Counted from the stretch's first letter, positions 26,963 to 36,131 are shown. The stretch is DNA of 64,000 nucleotides from Actinomycetes bacterium (GCA_021827705.1 JAKAUQ010000005.1:1-64000), one strand, 5' to 3'. A program made the numbers and translations. Notes: generated by a model not told the origin, from the sequence alone.

Positions 26963-28192
26963 GTGCCGTTCGGGTTCAGTGAGCAGGGCCAGCGCGTCCA
27001 CGACGAGGTGCGCCGCTTCGTGGAGCACGTCATCGCCCCCAACGAGGAGCTCTTCTACGCCCAGCTCGACGAGACGGGCATCGATGGCTACCCGCCGATC
27101 CTGGAGCGCATGAAGAGCCAGGCGCTCGAGCGCGGGCTGTGGAACCTGTTCTTGCCCCACCTGCGCGCTGACAGCCCGGGGACGCCGCTTTCCAACCTGG
27201 ACTACGCACCGGTCTCCGAGATGCTGGGCCGCTACGCCTTTGCCTCCGAGGTCCTCAACTGCAACGCGCCCGACACCGGCAACATGGAGATCCTCAACCT
27301 GTACGCCAGCTCGGCGGTCAAAGAGAGGTTCCTCGAGCCGCTGCTGGCCGGCGAGATCCGCAGCGCCTTCTCGATGACCGAACCCGACGTGGCCTCCTCG
27401 GACGCCACCAACATCGGCCTGACCATCGAGCGCGACGGCGACCAGTACGTGCTCAACGGACGCAAGTGGTTCTCCAGCGGGGCGCGCTCACCGCGCTGCG
27501 CGGTGCTCATCGTGATGGGCAAGACCGACCCGAACGCTCCGCGCCATCGCCAGCAGTCCATGATCGTGGTGCCCCGCGCGACCCCCGGCGTCGAGCTCGG
27601 GCTCGAGCCCCACGTGTTCGGCTTCGACGAGCGCGGGGGCCACCCCGAGGTCATCTACCGCGACGTGCGCGTCCCCGTCGACTACCTGCTGGGCGAGGAG
27701 GGCGACGGCTTCGCCATCGCCCAGGCCCGCCTGGGCCCCGGGCGCATCCACCACTGCATGCGCACGATCGGCGTCGCCGAGCGAGCCTTGGAGCTGATGG
27801 TCTCGCGCTCGCTCGAGCGCACGACCTTCGGCAGCTCGCTCGCCCACAAGGGACTGATCCAGGACTGGATCGCCGAGGCCCGGATCGAGATCGACATGGC
27901 GCGCCAGTACGTGCTGCACACGGCGGACCTGATGGACCGCGTGGGCAACAAGGCCGCGGCCACCGAGATCGCCGGCATCAAGGTCGCCGTGCCCTCCATG
28001 GCCCTCAAGGTGATCGACCGGGCGATCCAGGTCCACGGGGCCGCCGGCGTCACCCAGTTCACGCCGCTGGCGCACCTGTACGCGGGCGTGCGCACCCTGC
28101 GCATCGCCGACGGGCCCGACGAGGTCCACAAGATGACCATCGCGCGCCGCGAGATCCGCCGCTACGCCCGCGAGTTCCACATCGCGCGCTAG
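26963..28192 (+). CDS. Acyl-CoA dehydrogenase, ACAD10/11-like
   Basis: A 409-aa FAD flavoenzyme. AFSMTEPDVASSDATNIGLTIERDGDQYVLNGRKWFSSGA is characteristic of the ACAD10/11-like branch, and VHGAAGVTQFTPLAHLYAGVRTLRIADGPDEVHKM the C-terminal active-site region. ACAD10/11 relatives act on 4-hydroxy or branched acyl-CoAs, but the substrate here is unassigned. I place the start at the GTG at 26963, 8 nt after GGAGG; the GTG at 26954 overlaps that site. The stop shares a CTAG with the convergent nnr gene. Confidence 0.9.
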   Translation: MPFGFSEQGQRVHDEVRRFVEHVIAPNEELFYAQLDETGIDGYPPILERMKSQALERGLWNLFLPHLRADSPGTPLSNLDYAPVSEMLGRYAFASEVLNCNAPDTGNMEILNLYASSAVKERFLEPLLAGEIRSAFSMTEPDVASSDATNIGLTIERDGDQYVLNGRKWFSSGARSPRCAVLIVMGKTDPNAPRHRQQSMIVVPRATPGVELGLEPHVFGFDERGGHPEVIYRDVRVPVDYLLGEEGDGFAIAQARLGPGRIHHCMRTIGVAERALELMVSRSLERTTFGSSLAHKGLIQDWIAEARIEIDMARQYVLHTADLMDRVGNKAAATEIAGIKVAVPSMALKVIDRAIQVHGAAGVTQFTPLAHLYAGVRTLRIADGPDEVHKMTIARREIRRYAREFHIAR

Positions 28193-29508
28193 GCCCGCGG
28201 CGGGGGCTCGTGCTCCGAGAGCACGGCGGCGACCGCGGCGGGGAGGTCGCCCGCGCGGGCGTAGCGCGCCAGGCGCGCACCGGCCAACCCGTGGACGAAC
28301 GCGCCCAGGGCCGCGGCCTCGAAGGTGTCGTGACCGCGCGCGATGCTCGCGCCGATGATCCCGGCCAGGACGTCGCCGGTGCCCGCCGTCGCCAGGGCGC
28401 TGGTGCCCGAGCGCACCACGCGGAGCCGTCCGTCGGGGGCCGCGACGACGGTCGTGGGCCCCTTGAGCACGACGACGCAGTCGCTGGCCTCGGCCAGGGA
28501 TCGGGCCGCCGCCATCCGGTCGGAGCCCGCGGGCGTCCCGCGCAGCCGCTCGTACTCGCCGTCGTGGGGCGTGAGCACCCACTCCTCGGGCGGGTGGGGC
28601 AGCTCGAGCACGTCGGGGGACAGCCCGTCGGCATCCAGGACCACCGGCACCCGCACCGGCGCGAGCAGCGCGCCCAGCCAGGCCGCCGCGTCGCGTCCGA
28701 GCCCGGGCCCGGCCACCACGGCGCGGCTGCGCCGGTCCACCTGGCCGTCCGAGCGCACCACCTCGCTGGCCAGGCTCACCGCACCGAGGGGCTCGCGGGT
28801 GGTCAGGCGGATCATCGAGGCACCGGCCGCCAGGGCGCCCCGGGTCACCAGGTCGGCGGCCCCGGGCATACGGGCCGATCCGGCCACCACGTCGAGGGCG
28901 TGGACCCACTTGTGGTCGTCGTGGCTCCAGCGGACGAAGGCTCCCAGGTCCTCGGGCGTCACGACGCCGGCGGGCGACTCGACGTCGATGCCGACGGTGG
29001 CCAGGCGCAACTCGCCGGCGTAGGCCGCCGCGTGACCGGTGACGTGAGCGGGCTTGAGCGCGCCGAGCGCCACCGTCAGATCGGCGCGCAGGGGCTGGCC
29101 CAGGACGTCGCCGGTGTCAGCGTCGACGCCCGAGGGCAGGTCGACGGCGACGACCAGTGTCGTGGGGGGCACGTGGGGGGCGCGGTAGGGCCGCGTGCAG
29201 CCCAGGCCGAAGGCGGCGTCGATCACCAGGTCGTAGCCGCGCAGGGCCGGGGGCTGGCTGGCCACCTCCACCAGGTCCACGCGCGCCCCGCGCCGGCGCA
29301 ACTGGTCGGCCGCGACGCGCCCGTCGGCGCCGTTGAGGCCCGGTCCCACCAGGGCCGCCACGCGGCGGCCGTAGACCACGCCGAGCAGGTCGCCGGCCGC
29401 GAGCGCCACGGCGAGGCCGGCGTCGCGCACCAGGGCATCCTGCCCGCGCCGCGCCACCGCCCGGGCATCGGCCCGGCGCATCGCCTCCACCGTGGCGATC
29501 GGGATCAT
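28189..29508 (-). CDS. nnr: Bifunctional NAD(P)HX epimerase / ADP-dependent NAD(P)HX dehydratase
   Basis: A 439-aa repair enzyme that reconverts hydrated NADH/NADPH. The N-terminal YjeF_N epimerase half (about 1-205) has VGPGLNGADGRVAADQLRRRGA, with GLNGADG in place of the usual GNNGGDG, and VVAVDLPSGVDADTGDV. The C-terminal kinase-fold dehydratase (about 215-439) has VLDADGLSP, WVLTPHDGEYERL, CVVVLKGPTTVVA and LATAGTGDVLAGIIG. The ATG at 29508 is my choice. Its TAG stop overlaps the convergent gene's stop in CTAG. Confidence 0.92.
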   Translation of the reverse strand: MIPIATVEAMRRADARAVARRGQDALVRDAGLAVALAAGDLLGVVYGRRVAALVGPGLNGADGRVAADQLRRRGARVDLVEVASQPPALRGYDLVIDAAFGLGCTRPYRAPHVPPTTLVVAVDLPSGVDADTGDVLGQPLRADLTVALGALKPAHVTGHAAAYAGELRLATVGIDVESPAGVVTPEDLGAFVRWSHDDHKWVHALDVVAGSARMPGAADLVTRGALAAGASMIRLTTREPLGAVSLASEVVRSDGQVDRRSRAVVAGPGLGRDAAAWLGALLAPVRVPVVLDADGLSPDVLELPHPPEEWVLTPHDGEYERLRGTPAGSDRMAAARSLAEASDCVVVLKGPTTVVAAPDGRLRVVRSGTSALATAGTGDVLAGIIGASIARGHDTFEAAALGAFVHGLAGARLARYARAGDLPAAVAAVLSEHEPPPRA

Positions 29509-29634
29509 CGCGCCGCCCCGGCACCCGCGCCGCGCGCCCGCCCTTGCGTCATGGGACCTCCCGGCGACCACTGTAGGCGGGTGGCCCAGAGCGGGGGTAG
29601 GGTCACCCCGGAGGGGCGCGAGCAGGAGGTGGGC

Positions 29635-30393
29635 ATGGCGCAGGGAACCGAGGTCCTCGGGGGCGCGCCCGGGACGCTCACGTGGCTGGGACACGCCAGT
29701 GTGCTGCTGGTCACCCGCAGCGGGAGCCGCGTGATGTTCGACCCGTGGCTGGAGAATCCGCGCAGCCCGGTGGCCACGGACCAGGTCGGTGCGCTCGATG
29801 TGATCGCGGTGACCCACGGCCACGGCGACCACATCGGCTCGGTGGTGCCGCTGGCCCAGCAGACCGGGGCGACGATCGTGTGCGTGCACGAGATGACCGA
29901 GTACTTCGCCACGCACGGCCTCGACCAGATGATCGGGATGAACAAGGGCGGGACGCTCGACGTGGGTGGCGTGCGCCTCACCATGGTGAAAGCCGACCAC
30001 TCCTGCGGGGTGTCGGCGGCCGAGGGCCAGCCCAGCGTCTACGGGGGCAGCGCCGCGGGCTTCATCGTGCACGATGAGGGCGACGGGGGCGCGCTGTACA
30101 TCTCGGGGGACACCAACGTGTTCTCGGACATGGCCATCATCCGCGACCTGTACGCGCCCGAGATCGCCGTCGTGCCCATTGACGGCCACTACAACATGGG
30201 TCCGCGCGAGGCCGCCTACGCCGTCTCGCTGCTCGGGGTGCGCCGCGTGGCGCCGTACCACTACGGCACGTTCCCCCTGCTGGCCGGAACGCCGGCCCAG
30301 GTCGCCGACGAGCTGCGGGCGCGCGGGTCGACGGCGCGCGTCGTGCCCATGGAGCCCGGCGACACGATCTCCCTGACCGAGTCGGCCCGCTAG
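29635..30393 (+). CDS. UPF0173 metal-dependent hydrolase (metallo-beta-lactamase fold)
   Basis: A 252-aa cytoplasmic protein. HGHGDH (61-66) is the metal-binding motif. The family layout WLGHASVLL (17-25), FDPWLENP, MNKGGTLDVGGVRLTMVKADHSCG and YISGDTNVFSDMAII matches YtkL/UPF0173 proteins. The biological substrate of the family is not established. The ATG follows AGCAGGAGG. The upstream part of the long open frame is shadow. The stop shares CTAG with the convergent membrane protein. Confidence 0.9.
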   Translation: MAQGTEVLGGAPGTLTWLGHASVLLVTRSGSRVMFDPWLENPRSPVATDQVGALDVIAVTHGHGDHIGSVVPLAQQTGATIVCVHEMTEYFATHGLDQMIGMNKGGTLDVGGVRLTMVKADHSCGVSAAEGQPSVYGGSAAGFIVHDEGDGGALYISGDTNVFSDMAIIRDLYAPEIAVVPIDGHYNMGPREAAYAVSLLGVRRVAPYHYGTFPLLAGTPAQVADELRARGSTARVVPMEPGDTISLTESAR

Positions 30394-31043
30394 ACCAGGC
30401 GCCAGCCGGTGGCCAAGGGGAGCAGCGCCAGCCCCAGGATCAGGCCGGCGGCGAGACTGGTGGCCAACACCCATTGGCGCGAGGTGGCCCCATCGACGTG
30501 GCGACGGGTGCGGGCGAGCCAGTCGCGGGGCGCGAGGCGAGCGGTCTCGCCCAGGTGCCCGAGCACGTGGATCACCATGACGGCGAACCAGGCGACGAAG
30601 GTCGCCCGGTGCAGTGCGAACAGCGTGGGACGCCACGACAGGGGAGCGCCCACGACCAGCCCCACGCCCGAGACCAGCAGCACCACGGTCAAGATCACCA
30701 CCACCGGGCCCAGGAGTCGCAGGAGGGGGCGGGGTGGGCCCTTGCGGCGGTAGGCGCCGTGACCCGTGTAGTAGCGCAGCATCCGCCAGGTCGTCGATGC
30801 CAGCTTGACCGCGATGGGGGGGATGAGGATGGCGCCGATGACGACGTGCGCGCTGAGGAGCCGCTGGACGCTGAGGATCGTCACGCCCTCGGCGAACAGC
30901 AGCACGAAGATGATCGCCGCCAGTCCGCCGGTGAGGCGGGCGTTGCCCTCGACGCCACCCGACCGCCACCGCGCGCGCGGACGCGCGTGCTGCGGGCCGC
31001 GTCGGGTCCGTGGGGCGATGGGAGTGGGAGACAGCGGCGCCAC
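30390..31043 (-). CDS. Cytochrome b561-like multi-TM protein (probable haem-binding)
   Basis: A 217-aa protein with about five hydrophobic segments after an Arg/Pro-rich N-terminus. His residues sit in or at membrane segments: SAHVVIGAIL in helix 2, LHRATFVAW at the start of helix 4 and VIHVLGH at its end. That spacing resembles b-type cytochrome / cytochrome b561 anchors, but there is no clean family signature. An electron-transfer role is possible. The GTG start at 31043 is the weakest point; TAGCCT lies 10 nt upstream. Confidence 0.55.
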   Translation of the reverse strand: MAPLSPTPIAPRTRRGPQHARPRARWRSGGVEGNARLTGGLAAIIFVLLFAEGVTILSVQRLLSAHVVIGAILIPPIAVKLASTTWRMLRYYTGHGAYRRKGPPRPLLRLLGPVVVILTVVLLVSGVGLVVGAPLSWRPTLFALHRATFVAWFAVMVIHVLGHLGETARLAPRDWLARTRRHVDGATSRQWVLATSLAAGLILGLALLPLATGWRLV

Positions 31044-31140
31044 GACGCGCCACAGGCTAGCGGGGTCGCTCGGGCCAACTCGAGGCAGAGCCTAATGATT
31101 GCCTAAGGATCCCTGATCGCCGCGTCGCGGGGCGCGTGGG

Positions 31141-31146
31141 TAAGGT
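31141..31146 (+). promoter_or_regulatory. -10 box TAAGGT, leaderless start of the peptidase gene
   Basis: TAAGGT followed by 6 nt and then the ATG at 31153; no Shine-Dalgarno sequence. Confidence 0.5.
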
Positions 31147-31152
31147 CGGCCC

Positions 31153-32043
31153 ATGATCCTGGAGCCCGACCGCGTCGGGACCGTGCCCTATGGCCCCTTT
31201 GAGACGTGGTACCGCATCACCGGCACCTTCGACAGCGGGCTGACGCCGCTGGTCGTCCTCCACGGCGGTCCCGGGGCGGCCCACGACTACCTGTTGTCCC
31301 TGAGCGCCCTGGCTCACGGTGGGCGTCCGGTGCTCCACTACGACCAGCTGGGCTGTGGCCGCTCGACGCACCTGCGTGATCGAGGCGCCGAGTTCTGGAC
31401 CGTGGACCTGTTCCTCGACGAGCTCGACAACCTCCTCGAGCGCATGGGCATCGCCGAGTACCACCTGCTGGGCCAGTCCTGGGGGGGCATGCTGGCGGGC
31501 GAGCACGCGGTGCGCCGGCCGCCGGGTCTGCGCTCCCTGGTGATCTCCAACAGCCCGGCCGCCATGGAGCTGTGGACGGCCGGCACCGACGAGCTGGTGC
31601 GCCAGATGCCCGAGGCCGAGCGTCGCGTCCTGGAGCGCGCTCGCGACAGTGGCGACTTCGCGGGCGCCACCGCCGCGACCACCGCCTTCTATGACCGTCA
31701 CGTGTGTCGGGTGGTGCCCAACCCACCCGAGGTCCGCGCCACGGAGGCCCAGCTGCAGGCCGATCCCACGGTGTACGAAGTGATGAACGGGCCTAACGAG
31801 TTCACCTGCGTGGGCACGCTGCGCACCTGGACCATCGTCGATCGACTGACCCAGATCCTCGCCCCCACCCTGGTGATCTCGGGCCGCTACGACGAGGCCA
31901 CGCCGGGGGCGGTGCGCCCGTGGGTCGAGCGCGTTCCCCAGGCGCGCTGGGAGGTCTTCGCCCACTCGAGCCACATGCCCTTCGTCGAGGAGCCCGAGCG
32001 CTACCGCGCCGTCGTGGGGGAGTTCCTGGCGGCCCATGACTGA
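31153..32043 (+). CDS. Proline iminopeptidase-family alpha/beta hydrolase (S33)
   Basis: A 296-aa cytosolic aminopeptidase. VVLHGGPGAAHDYLL gives the HGGPG oxyanion motif, HLLGQSWGGMLAGEHA the nucleophile elbow (Ser in GQSWGG), and SGRYDEATP and HSSHMPFVEEPERY the Asp and His. This is the proline iminopeptidase / tricorn-interacting-factor pattern and removes N-terminal residues from peptides. It overlaps the next gene by 8 nt, so the two are cotranscribed. Confidence 0.9.
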   Translation: MILEPDRVGTVPYGPFETWYRITGTFDSGLTPLVVLHGGPGAAHDYLLSLSALAHGGRPVLHYDQLGCGRSTHLRDRGAEFWTVDLFLDELDNLLERMGIAEYHLLGQSWGGMLAGEHAVRRPPGLRSLVISNSPAAMELWTAGTDELVRQMPEAERRVLERARDSGDFAGATAATTAFYDRHVCRVVPNPPEVRATEAQLQADPTVYEVMNGPNEFTCVGTLRTWTIVDRLTQILAPTLVISGRYDEATPGAVRPWVERVPQARWEVFAHSSHMPFVEEPERYRAVVGEFLAAHD

Positions 32044-32989
32044 GCCCGCTCGCCTCACCGTCTTGGACAGCGTGCTGATCGACCTCACGCTGCGCGTGGC
32101 GGCGCTGCCCGCCCGGGGAGGAGACGTCGTGAGCGCGCCGGCCCACCTGGCCACCGGCGGCGGCTTCAACGTGCTGGTGGCCGCTCGCCGCCAGGACCTG
32201 GCCGCCCGCTACGGCGGCCACCTGGGCACCGGTCCCTTCGCCGCGCGCGCTCGGGCCGACCTGGTAGCCGCGGGGATCGAGCTGGGGCCCGACACCGGGG
32301 GCGACCGGGACCTCGGCGTGTGCGTGGTGGTCGTCGAGCCCGACGGGGAGCGGACCTTCCTCACGGCGGCCGGTGCCGAGCTGGACCTGTCGCGGTCGGC
32401 GCTCGACGCGCTGGACTTCGCTCGAGACGAGTACCTCTACCTGTCGGGCTACAACCTCGCGCACCCGTCGCTGGCCGCGACGATCGGCCCGTGGCTGGAC
32501 ACCGTGCCCGAGCGCGTGCGCGTGGCCCTCGATCCAGGCGCCCGCCTCGGGGACGCCGATCCGGACCTGGTGGACCGGGTGCTCGCGCGGGTCGACTGGC
32601 TGCTGGCCAGCGACGATGAGGTCTGCGCCTTGGCCGGGACCTCGTCGCTGGCCGACGCGATCGCTGCGGTGCGCGGGCGCGTGCGTGCCGGCGTCGTCGT
32701 CCACGAGGGCGCGGCCGGGTGCCGCATCGCCGATGGGGGCCGCCCGCGTCGCATTCCCGGCGTGGCGACCCCGGTCGTGGACTCCAACGGGGCCGGCGAC
32801 ACCCACAACGGTGTCTTCCTGGCGTCCCTGGCGAGGGGGGCGGATCCGGCATCGGCGGCCTGGCGGGCCAACGTTGCGGCGGCCTGGTCGATCGCTCACG
32901 TCGGGGGGGCCAGCGCGCCCAGCGCCGCGCAGCTCGCCGACCGTCTCGGGGAGGTTGGGGAGCTGCCGCGCCTCACGCCCGCGGGCTAG
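32036..32989 (+). CDS. PfkB-family carbohydrate kinase
   Basis: A 317-aa sugar kinase. GGGFNVLVAARR is PfkB signature 1 and VVDSNGAGDTHNGVFLASLARG signature 2, with the catalytic Asp in GAGD. The substrate is not clear; ribokinase-like or fructokinase-like are both possible. The ATG overlaps the end of the peptidase gene. The stop shares CTAG with the convergent TrmO-like gene. Confidence 0.85.
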   Translation: MTEPARLTVLDSVLIDLTLRVAALPARGGDVVSAPAHLATGGGFNVLVAARRQDLAARYGGHLGTGPFAARARADLVAAGIELGPDTGGDRDLGVCVVVVEPDGERTFLTAAGAELDLSRSALDALDFARDEYLYLSGYNLAHPSLAATIGPWLDTVPERVRVALDPGARLGDADPDLVDRVLARVDWLLASDDEVCALAGTSSLADAIAAVRGRVRAGVVVHEGAAGCRIADGGRPRRIPGVATPVVDSNGAGDTHNGVFLASLARGADPASAAWRANVAAAWSIAHVGGASAPSAAQLADRLGEVGELPRLTPAG

Positions 32990-33438
32990 AGGCCGCCCAG
33001 CTCGTCGCTCCAGCGCGGCGCGCGCACGGCGTCGGCGGGTCGGCTCCAGCGATACACCGGTTTGATGTCGAGCACCGGCGTGCCGTCGATCCCATCGAGG
33101 CCCCGCACGGTGAACGCGCGCGCCCGGCACTCCTCGATGCGCACGGTGGACAGCAGCAGCCGGTTGGGCCGATCCTTGTTGCGCTGGGCGAAGACGCCCC
33201 GGAGGGGCCAGGCGGGGTTCCCCTGGGGGTGGCGGTGCCAGGGGCCGGGAGGCACGTCGTCAGCCCAGTCGGCCAGGAAGATGATCTCGGCGTGCGAGAA
33301 ATCCTCGAGGCCCGCGAGGGCCTCGTCGGGCACGTCGCGGGCCAGCTCTACGGTGCTGACCACATCGGTCCAGTCGTCGTCGATGGCCTCGGCGCGATCG
33401 TTGCGGATGAAGGCGATGGCCCGCACGCTGAACTCCAC
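32986..33438 (-). CDS. TrmO-family tRNA methyltransferase (TsaA-like fold)
   Basis: A 150-aa SAM-dependent methyltransferase of the YaeB/TrmO beta-barrel fold, which methylates N6-threonylcarbamoyladenosine-37 in tRNA. LAGLEDFSHAEIIFLADW, the following PQGNPAWPLRGVFAQRNKDRPNRL and DGTPVLDIKPV are the conserved blocks. At 150 aa it is the short form without the C-terminal domain of E. coli TrmO. The GTG at 33438 follows a TAGCAT box by 6 nt. Confidence 0.85.
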   Translation of the reverse strand: MEFSVRAIAFIRNDRAEAIDDDWTDVVSTVELARDVPDEALAGLEDFSHAEIIFLADWADDVPPGPWHRHPQGNPAWPLRGVFAQRNKDRPNRLLLSTVRIEECRARAFTVRGLDGIDGTPVLDIKPVYRWSRPADAVRAPRWSDELGGL

Positions 33439-33444
33439 GGCGTC

Positions 33445-33450
33445 ATGCTA
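33445..33450 (-). promoter_or_regulatory. -10 box TAGCAT, leaderless start of the TrmO-like gene
   Basis: TAGCAT lies 6 nt upstream of the GTG at 33438; no Shine-Dalgarno sequence. Confidence 0.45.
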
Positions 33451-33500
33451 GCCAGGCCCCCCGACGCCTCCGGGCTGGACCGCTATCGTGGTCTGCGCAC

Positions 33501-34109
33501 ATGGCCGAGCTGACCTTCACCTACGGCACGATGGCGGCCGGCAAGTCGACCCTGGCCCTCCAGCTGTGCTGGCAGCTGCGCGAGAGCCGCACCGACGTCG
33601 TGCTGTGGACCTTCGGCGACCGCGCCAGCGGGCTGGTGACCAGCCGCATCGGCATCGAAGCCTCCGCCGAGGCCATCGAGCCGGGTGCCGACCTGGCGCC
33701 CTGGCGTGCATCGCTGCGCGAGCGCCAGGTCCGGGTCGTCGTGATCGACGAGGTCCAGTTCGCCAGCGTCGACCAGGTCGACGCGTTGGCCCACCTCGTC
33801 GACGAGGACGGAATTGACGTGCACGCCTTCGGCCTGTCGGCCGACTTCCGCCTCGCGCTGTTTCCCGCCTCGGCGCGCCTGTTCGCCATTGCCGACTGGG
33901 CCCACGAGCTACCCCTGACCTCGACGTGCTGGTGCGGTCGGCGCGGGCGCTGCAACGCGCGCGTCGTCGACGGGGTGGTCGTGCGCGAGGGAGATCAGCT
34001 GGTCTTCGGCGACGTGGCCCCGGGGGCCACGCACTACCAAGTGCTGTGCCGAACGCACTACTGGCGTGGGCAGTTAGGCCCGACCGGCTCGGGGAGCGTG
34101 GGGGACTAG
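33501..34109 (+). CDS. tdk: Thymidine kinase
   Basis: A 202-aa type II thymidine kinase of the salvage pathway. Walker A is GTMAAGKST (9-17), Walker B VVVIDEVQFAS, and FGLSADFRLALFP is the substrate region. C-terminal cysteines CWCGRRGRCNARVVDG and LCRTHYW form the zinc lasso. Length fits the family. TATCGT lies 11 nt before the ATG. The stop shares CTAG with the convergent phosphofructokinase gene. Confidence 0.93.
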   Translation: MAELTFTYGTMAAGKSTLALQLCWQLRESRTDVVLWTFGDRASGLVTSRIGIEASAEAIEPGADLAPWRASLRERQVRVVVIDEVQFASVDQVDALAHLVDEDGIDVHAFGLSADFRLALFPASARLFAIADWAHELPLTSTCWCGRRGRCNARVVDGVVVREGDQLVFGDVAPGATHYQVLCRTHYWRGQLGPTGSGSVGD

Positions 34110-35134
34110 AAGAACCTCGCGCACAGGTCGTAGAGCTCGCGCGGGACGTGGCGCTGGCCCTCGGCCACGTCGCTCAGCGGCGCTAGCTCGATGCGCCCCT
34201 GGCGCACCAGAGGGATCGTGCCCCACCGCCCGGCCACGGCCGCCTCGTAGGCGGCGGCCCCCACCCGGGTGGCCCAGATGCGGTCGTAGGCCGTGGGGCT
34301 GCCCCCGCGCTGGAGGTGCCCGAGCACCGTGGTGCGGACCTCGAAGCCACCGTGGGCCTCGATGCGCGAGGCCACGAAGTGGCCGACGCCCCGCAGAGCC
34401 AGGCGGGTCCCGCGCACACCTTCGACGGGCAGCTCGCCGGCCTCCTGGCCACCCAGGCTGGTGAGGTTGACGCCTTCGGCGACCACCACGATGGAGAAGG
34501 CGTGGCCGCGCGCGCGGCGGCGCACGAGGTGGGAGAGGACGTCTTCCATGGTCAGGGGGAACTCGGGGATGACGACCAGGTCGGCGCCGCCGGCCAGGCC
34601 GCCCAGCGCCGCCACCCAGCCGGTGGACCGGCCCATGGTCTCGACCACCATGACGCGGTGGTGCGAGGCGGCAGTCGTGTAGAGGCGGTCGAGGGACTCG
34701 GCCACGAGGGAGATTGCCGTGTCGAAGCCGATGCAGTAGTCGGTGCCGAGCAGGTCGTTGTCGAGCGTCTTGGGCACGCCCACGACCGGCGCGCCACGCT
34801 CGGCGAGCCAGTGCGAGATCCGCTGGGTCCCGTCGCCCCCGATGGCGACCAGGGCGTCGAGATGCTCGCCGATCGCGGCCAGGACCTGATCGCGTCCGCC
34901 CGCGGGCCGGTCCAAGTCGTAGCGCGCGGTGCCCAGGATCGTCCCGCCCAGCCCGATGATGCCGGCGAAGTCGCTGTCGCGTAGCTCGCGCGGCCGATAG
35001 GTGACGAGTCCCGACCAGCCGTTGGCCACGCCCACCACGGTGTGGCCGTCGGCCAGGGCCATGCGGCCCACCGCTCGGATCGCCGCGTTGAGGCCCGGCG
35101 CGTCACCGCCGGCAGTCAGGATCCCGATGCGCAT
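34106..35134 (-). CDS. pfkA: 6-phosphofructokinase
   Basis: A 342-aa glycolytic enzyme. The N-terminal ILTAGGDAPGLNAAIR is the nucleotide-binding start. GGDGT (99-103) has Gly at the position that is Asp in pyrophosphate enzymes, and K122 in PKTLDND is the residue shared by PPi and mixed-clade enzymes. Gly plus Lys is the combination I recall for the actinobacterial ATP-dependent clade. VETMGRSTGWVA is the fructose-6-phosphate site. The ATG at 35134 has GAAAGGTGG; TACAGT lies further upstream. Confidence 0.92.
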   Translation of the reverse strand: MRIGILTAGGDAPGLNAAIRAVGRMALADGHTVVGVANGWSGLVTYRPRELRDSDFAGIIGLGGTILGTARYDLDRPAGGRDQVLAAIGEHLDALVAIGGDGTQRISHWLAERGAPVVGVPKTLDNDLLGTDYCIGFDTAISLVAESLDRLYTTAASHHRVMVVETMGRSTGWVAALGGLAGGADLVVIPEFPLTMEDVLSHLVRRRARGHAFSIVVVAEGVNLTSLGGQEAGELPVEGVRGTRLALRGVGHFVASRIEAHGGFEVRTTVLGHLQRGGSPTAYDRIWATRVGAAAYEAAVAGRWGTIPLVRQGRIELAPLSDVAEGQRHVPRELYDLCARFF

Positions 35135-35206
35135 CGGCCACCTTTCGTCGAGCCCACTGTAGGCGTCGGGTCCCGGATCTCCCGGTTCGACCCGCGGACG
35201 TCGCGG

Positions 35207-35239
35207 GTTCACCGGGCCGTCACGTGGGGTTCACCTGGC
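35207..35239 (+). promoter_or_regulatory. PHO box (three 11-nt repeats) upstream of pstB
   Basis: Three consecutive 11-nt units run GTTCACCGGGC, CGTCACGTGGG and GTTCACCTGGC. GTTCACC direct repeats with 11-nt periodicity are the PhoP-binding pattern known from Streptomyces. The array ends 5 nt before TACGCT (35245-35250), the probable -10, so the bound activator would replace a -35. The same layout recurs before pstS. Confidence 0.85.
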
Positions 35240-35272
35240 CCCCCTACGCTGCGCCCAGCGAGGAGGTTCGCA

Positions 35273-36109
35273 GTGGACGAGATCACCGGGCGTTCCCCCG
35301 CCGACGCGCACGTCGCATCCGTGCTGCGCACGCTGGACCCGGATCGAGACCGGCCCGCCGAGGTGCTCGCGGTCCAGCGCCTGAGCGTCGGCTTTGCCGG
35401 CCAGCGCGTGCTGCGCGACGTCACGGTGGCCCTGCCCCGGGGCACCGTGACGGCGATCATCGGGCCCACCGGATCGGGCAAGTCGACCTTCCTGCGCACC
35501 TTGAACCGCATGAACGACCGGGTGCGCGGGTTCGAGCGTGACGGCGATGTGCTGCTGGACGGCGAGAGCATCTGGTCGCCCGCCCAGGACCTCCTGGCGG
35601 TGCGGCGCCGGGTGGGGATGCTCTTCCAGCGGCCCAATCCCTTCCCGATGTCGATCCGCGACAACGTGGTCGCGGGCGTGCGCGCCCACGGGATCGCGCG
35701 GGGCAAGCAGCTCGACGTCGTGGCCGAGATCCGCCTGCGCGAGGTGGGTCTGTGGGACGCGGTCAAGGACCGCCTGCACGGCTCGCCCTACCGGCTCTCC
35801 GGCGGGCAGCAGCAACTCCTGTGCCTGGCGCGCGCCCTGGCCGTGGGGCCCGAGGTGCTCCTGCTCGACGAGCCCACCTCAGCGCTCGACCCGATGTCCA
35901 CCGAGGCCGTCGAGGCACTCTTCAAGACGCTCACGCCGGCCCTGACGCTGCTCGTCGTGACCCACAACCTGGGCCAGGCGCGGCGGCTGTCGGACGCCAC
36001 CATCTTGTTCTACGACGGCCAGCTGGCCGAGCACGGCGCCACCGCGCAGGTCTTCGAGCAGCCCCAGGACCCGCGAACGGCGCGCTACGTGCAGGGTCTG
36101 GTCGGCTGA
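35273..36109 (+). CDS. pstB: Phosphate ABC transporter ATP-binding protein PstB
   Basis: A 278-aa ATPase powering phosphate import. Walker A is GPTGSGKST (PstB usually has GPSGCGKST), LFQRPNPFPMSIRDNV is the PstB-specific Q-loop region, RLSGGQQQLLCLARAL the signature and LLLDEPTSALDP Walker B. The GTG at 35273 follows GAGGAGG. It is transcribed first, from its own PHO-box promoter, and separated from pstS by a second PHO-box promoter; pstSCAB is the usual order. No phoU or phoR/phoP is in the window. Confidence 0.93.
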   Translation: MDEITGRSPADAHVASVLRTLDPDRDRPAEVLAVQRLSVGFAGQRVLRDVTVALPRGTVTAIIGPTGSGKSTFLRTLNRMNDRVRGFERDGDVLLDGESIWSPAQDLLAVRRRVGMLFQRPNPFPMSIRDNVVAGVRAHGIARGKQLDVVAEIRLREVGLWDAVKDRLHGSPYRLSGGQQQLLCLARALAVGPEVLLLDEPTSALDPMSTEAVEALFKTLTPALTLLVVTHNLGQARRLSDATILFYDGQLAEHGATAQVFEQPQDPRTARYVQGLVG

Positions 36110-36131
36110 CCTCACCGAGAAATCCCCTCGG

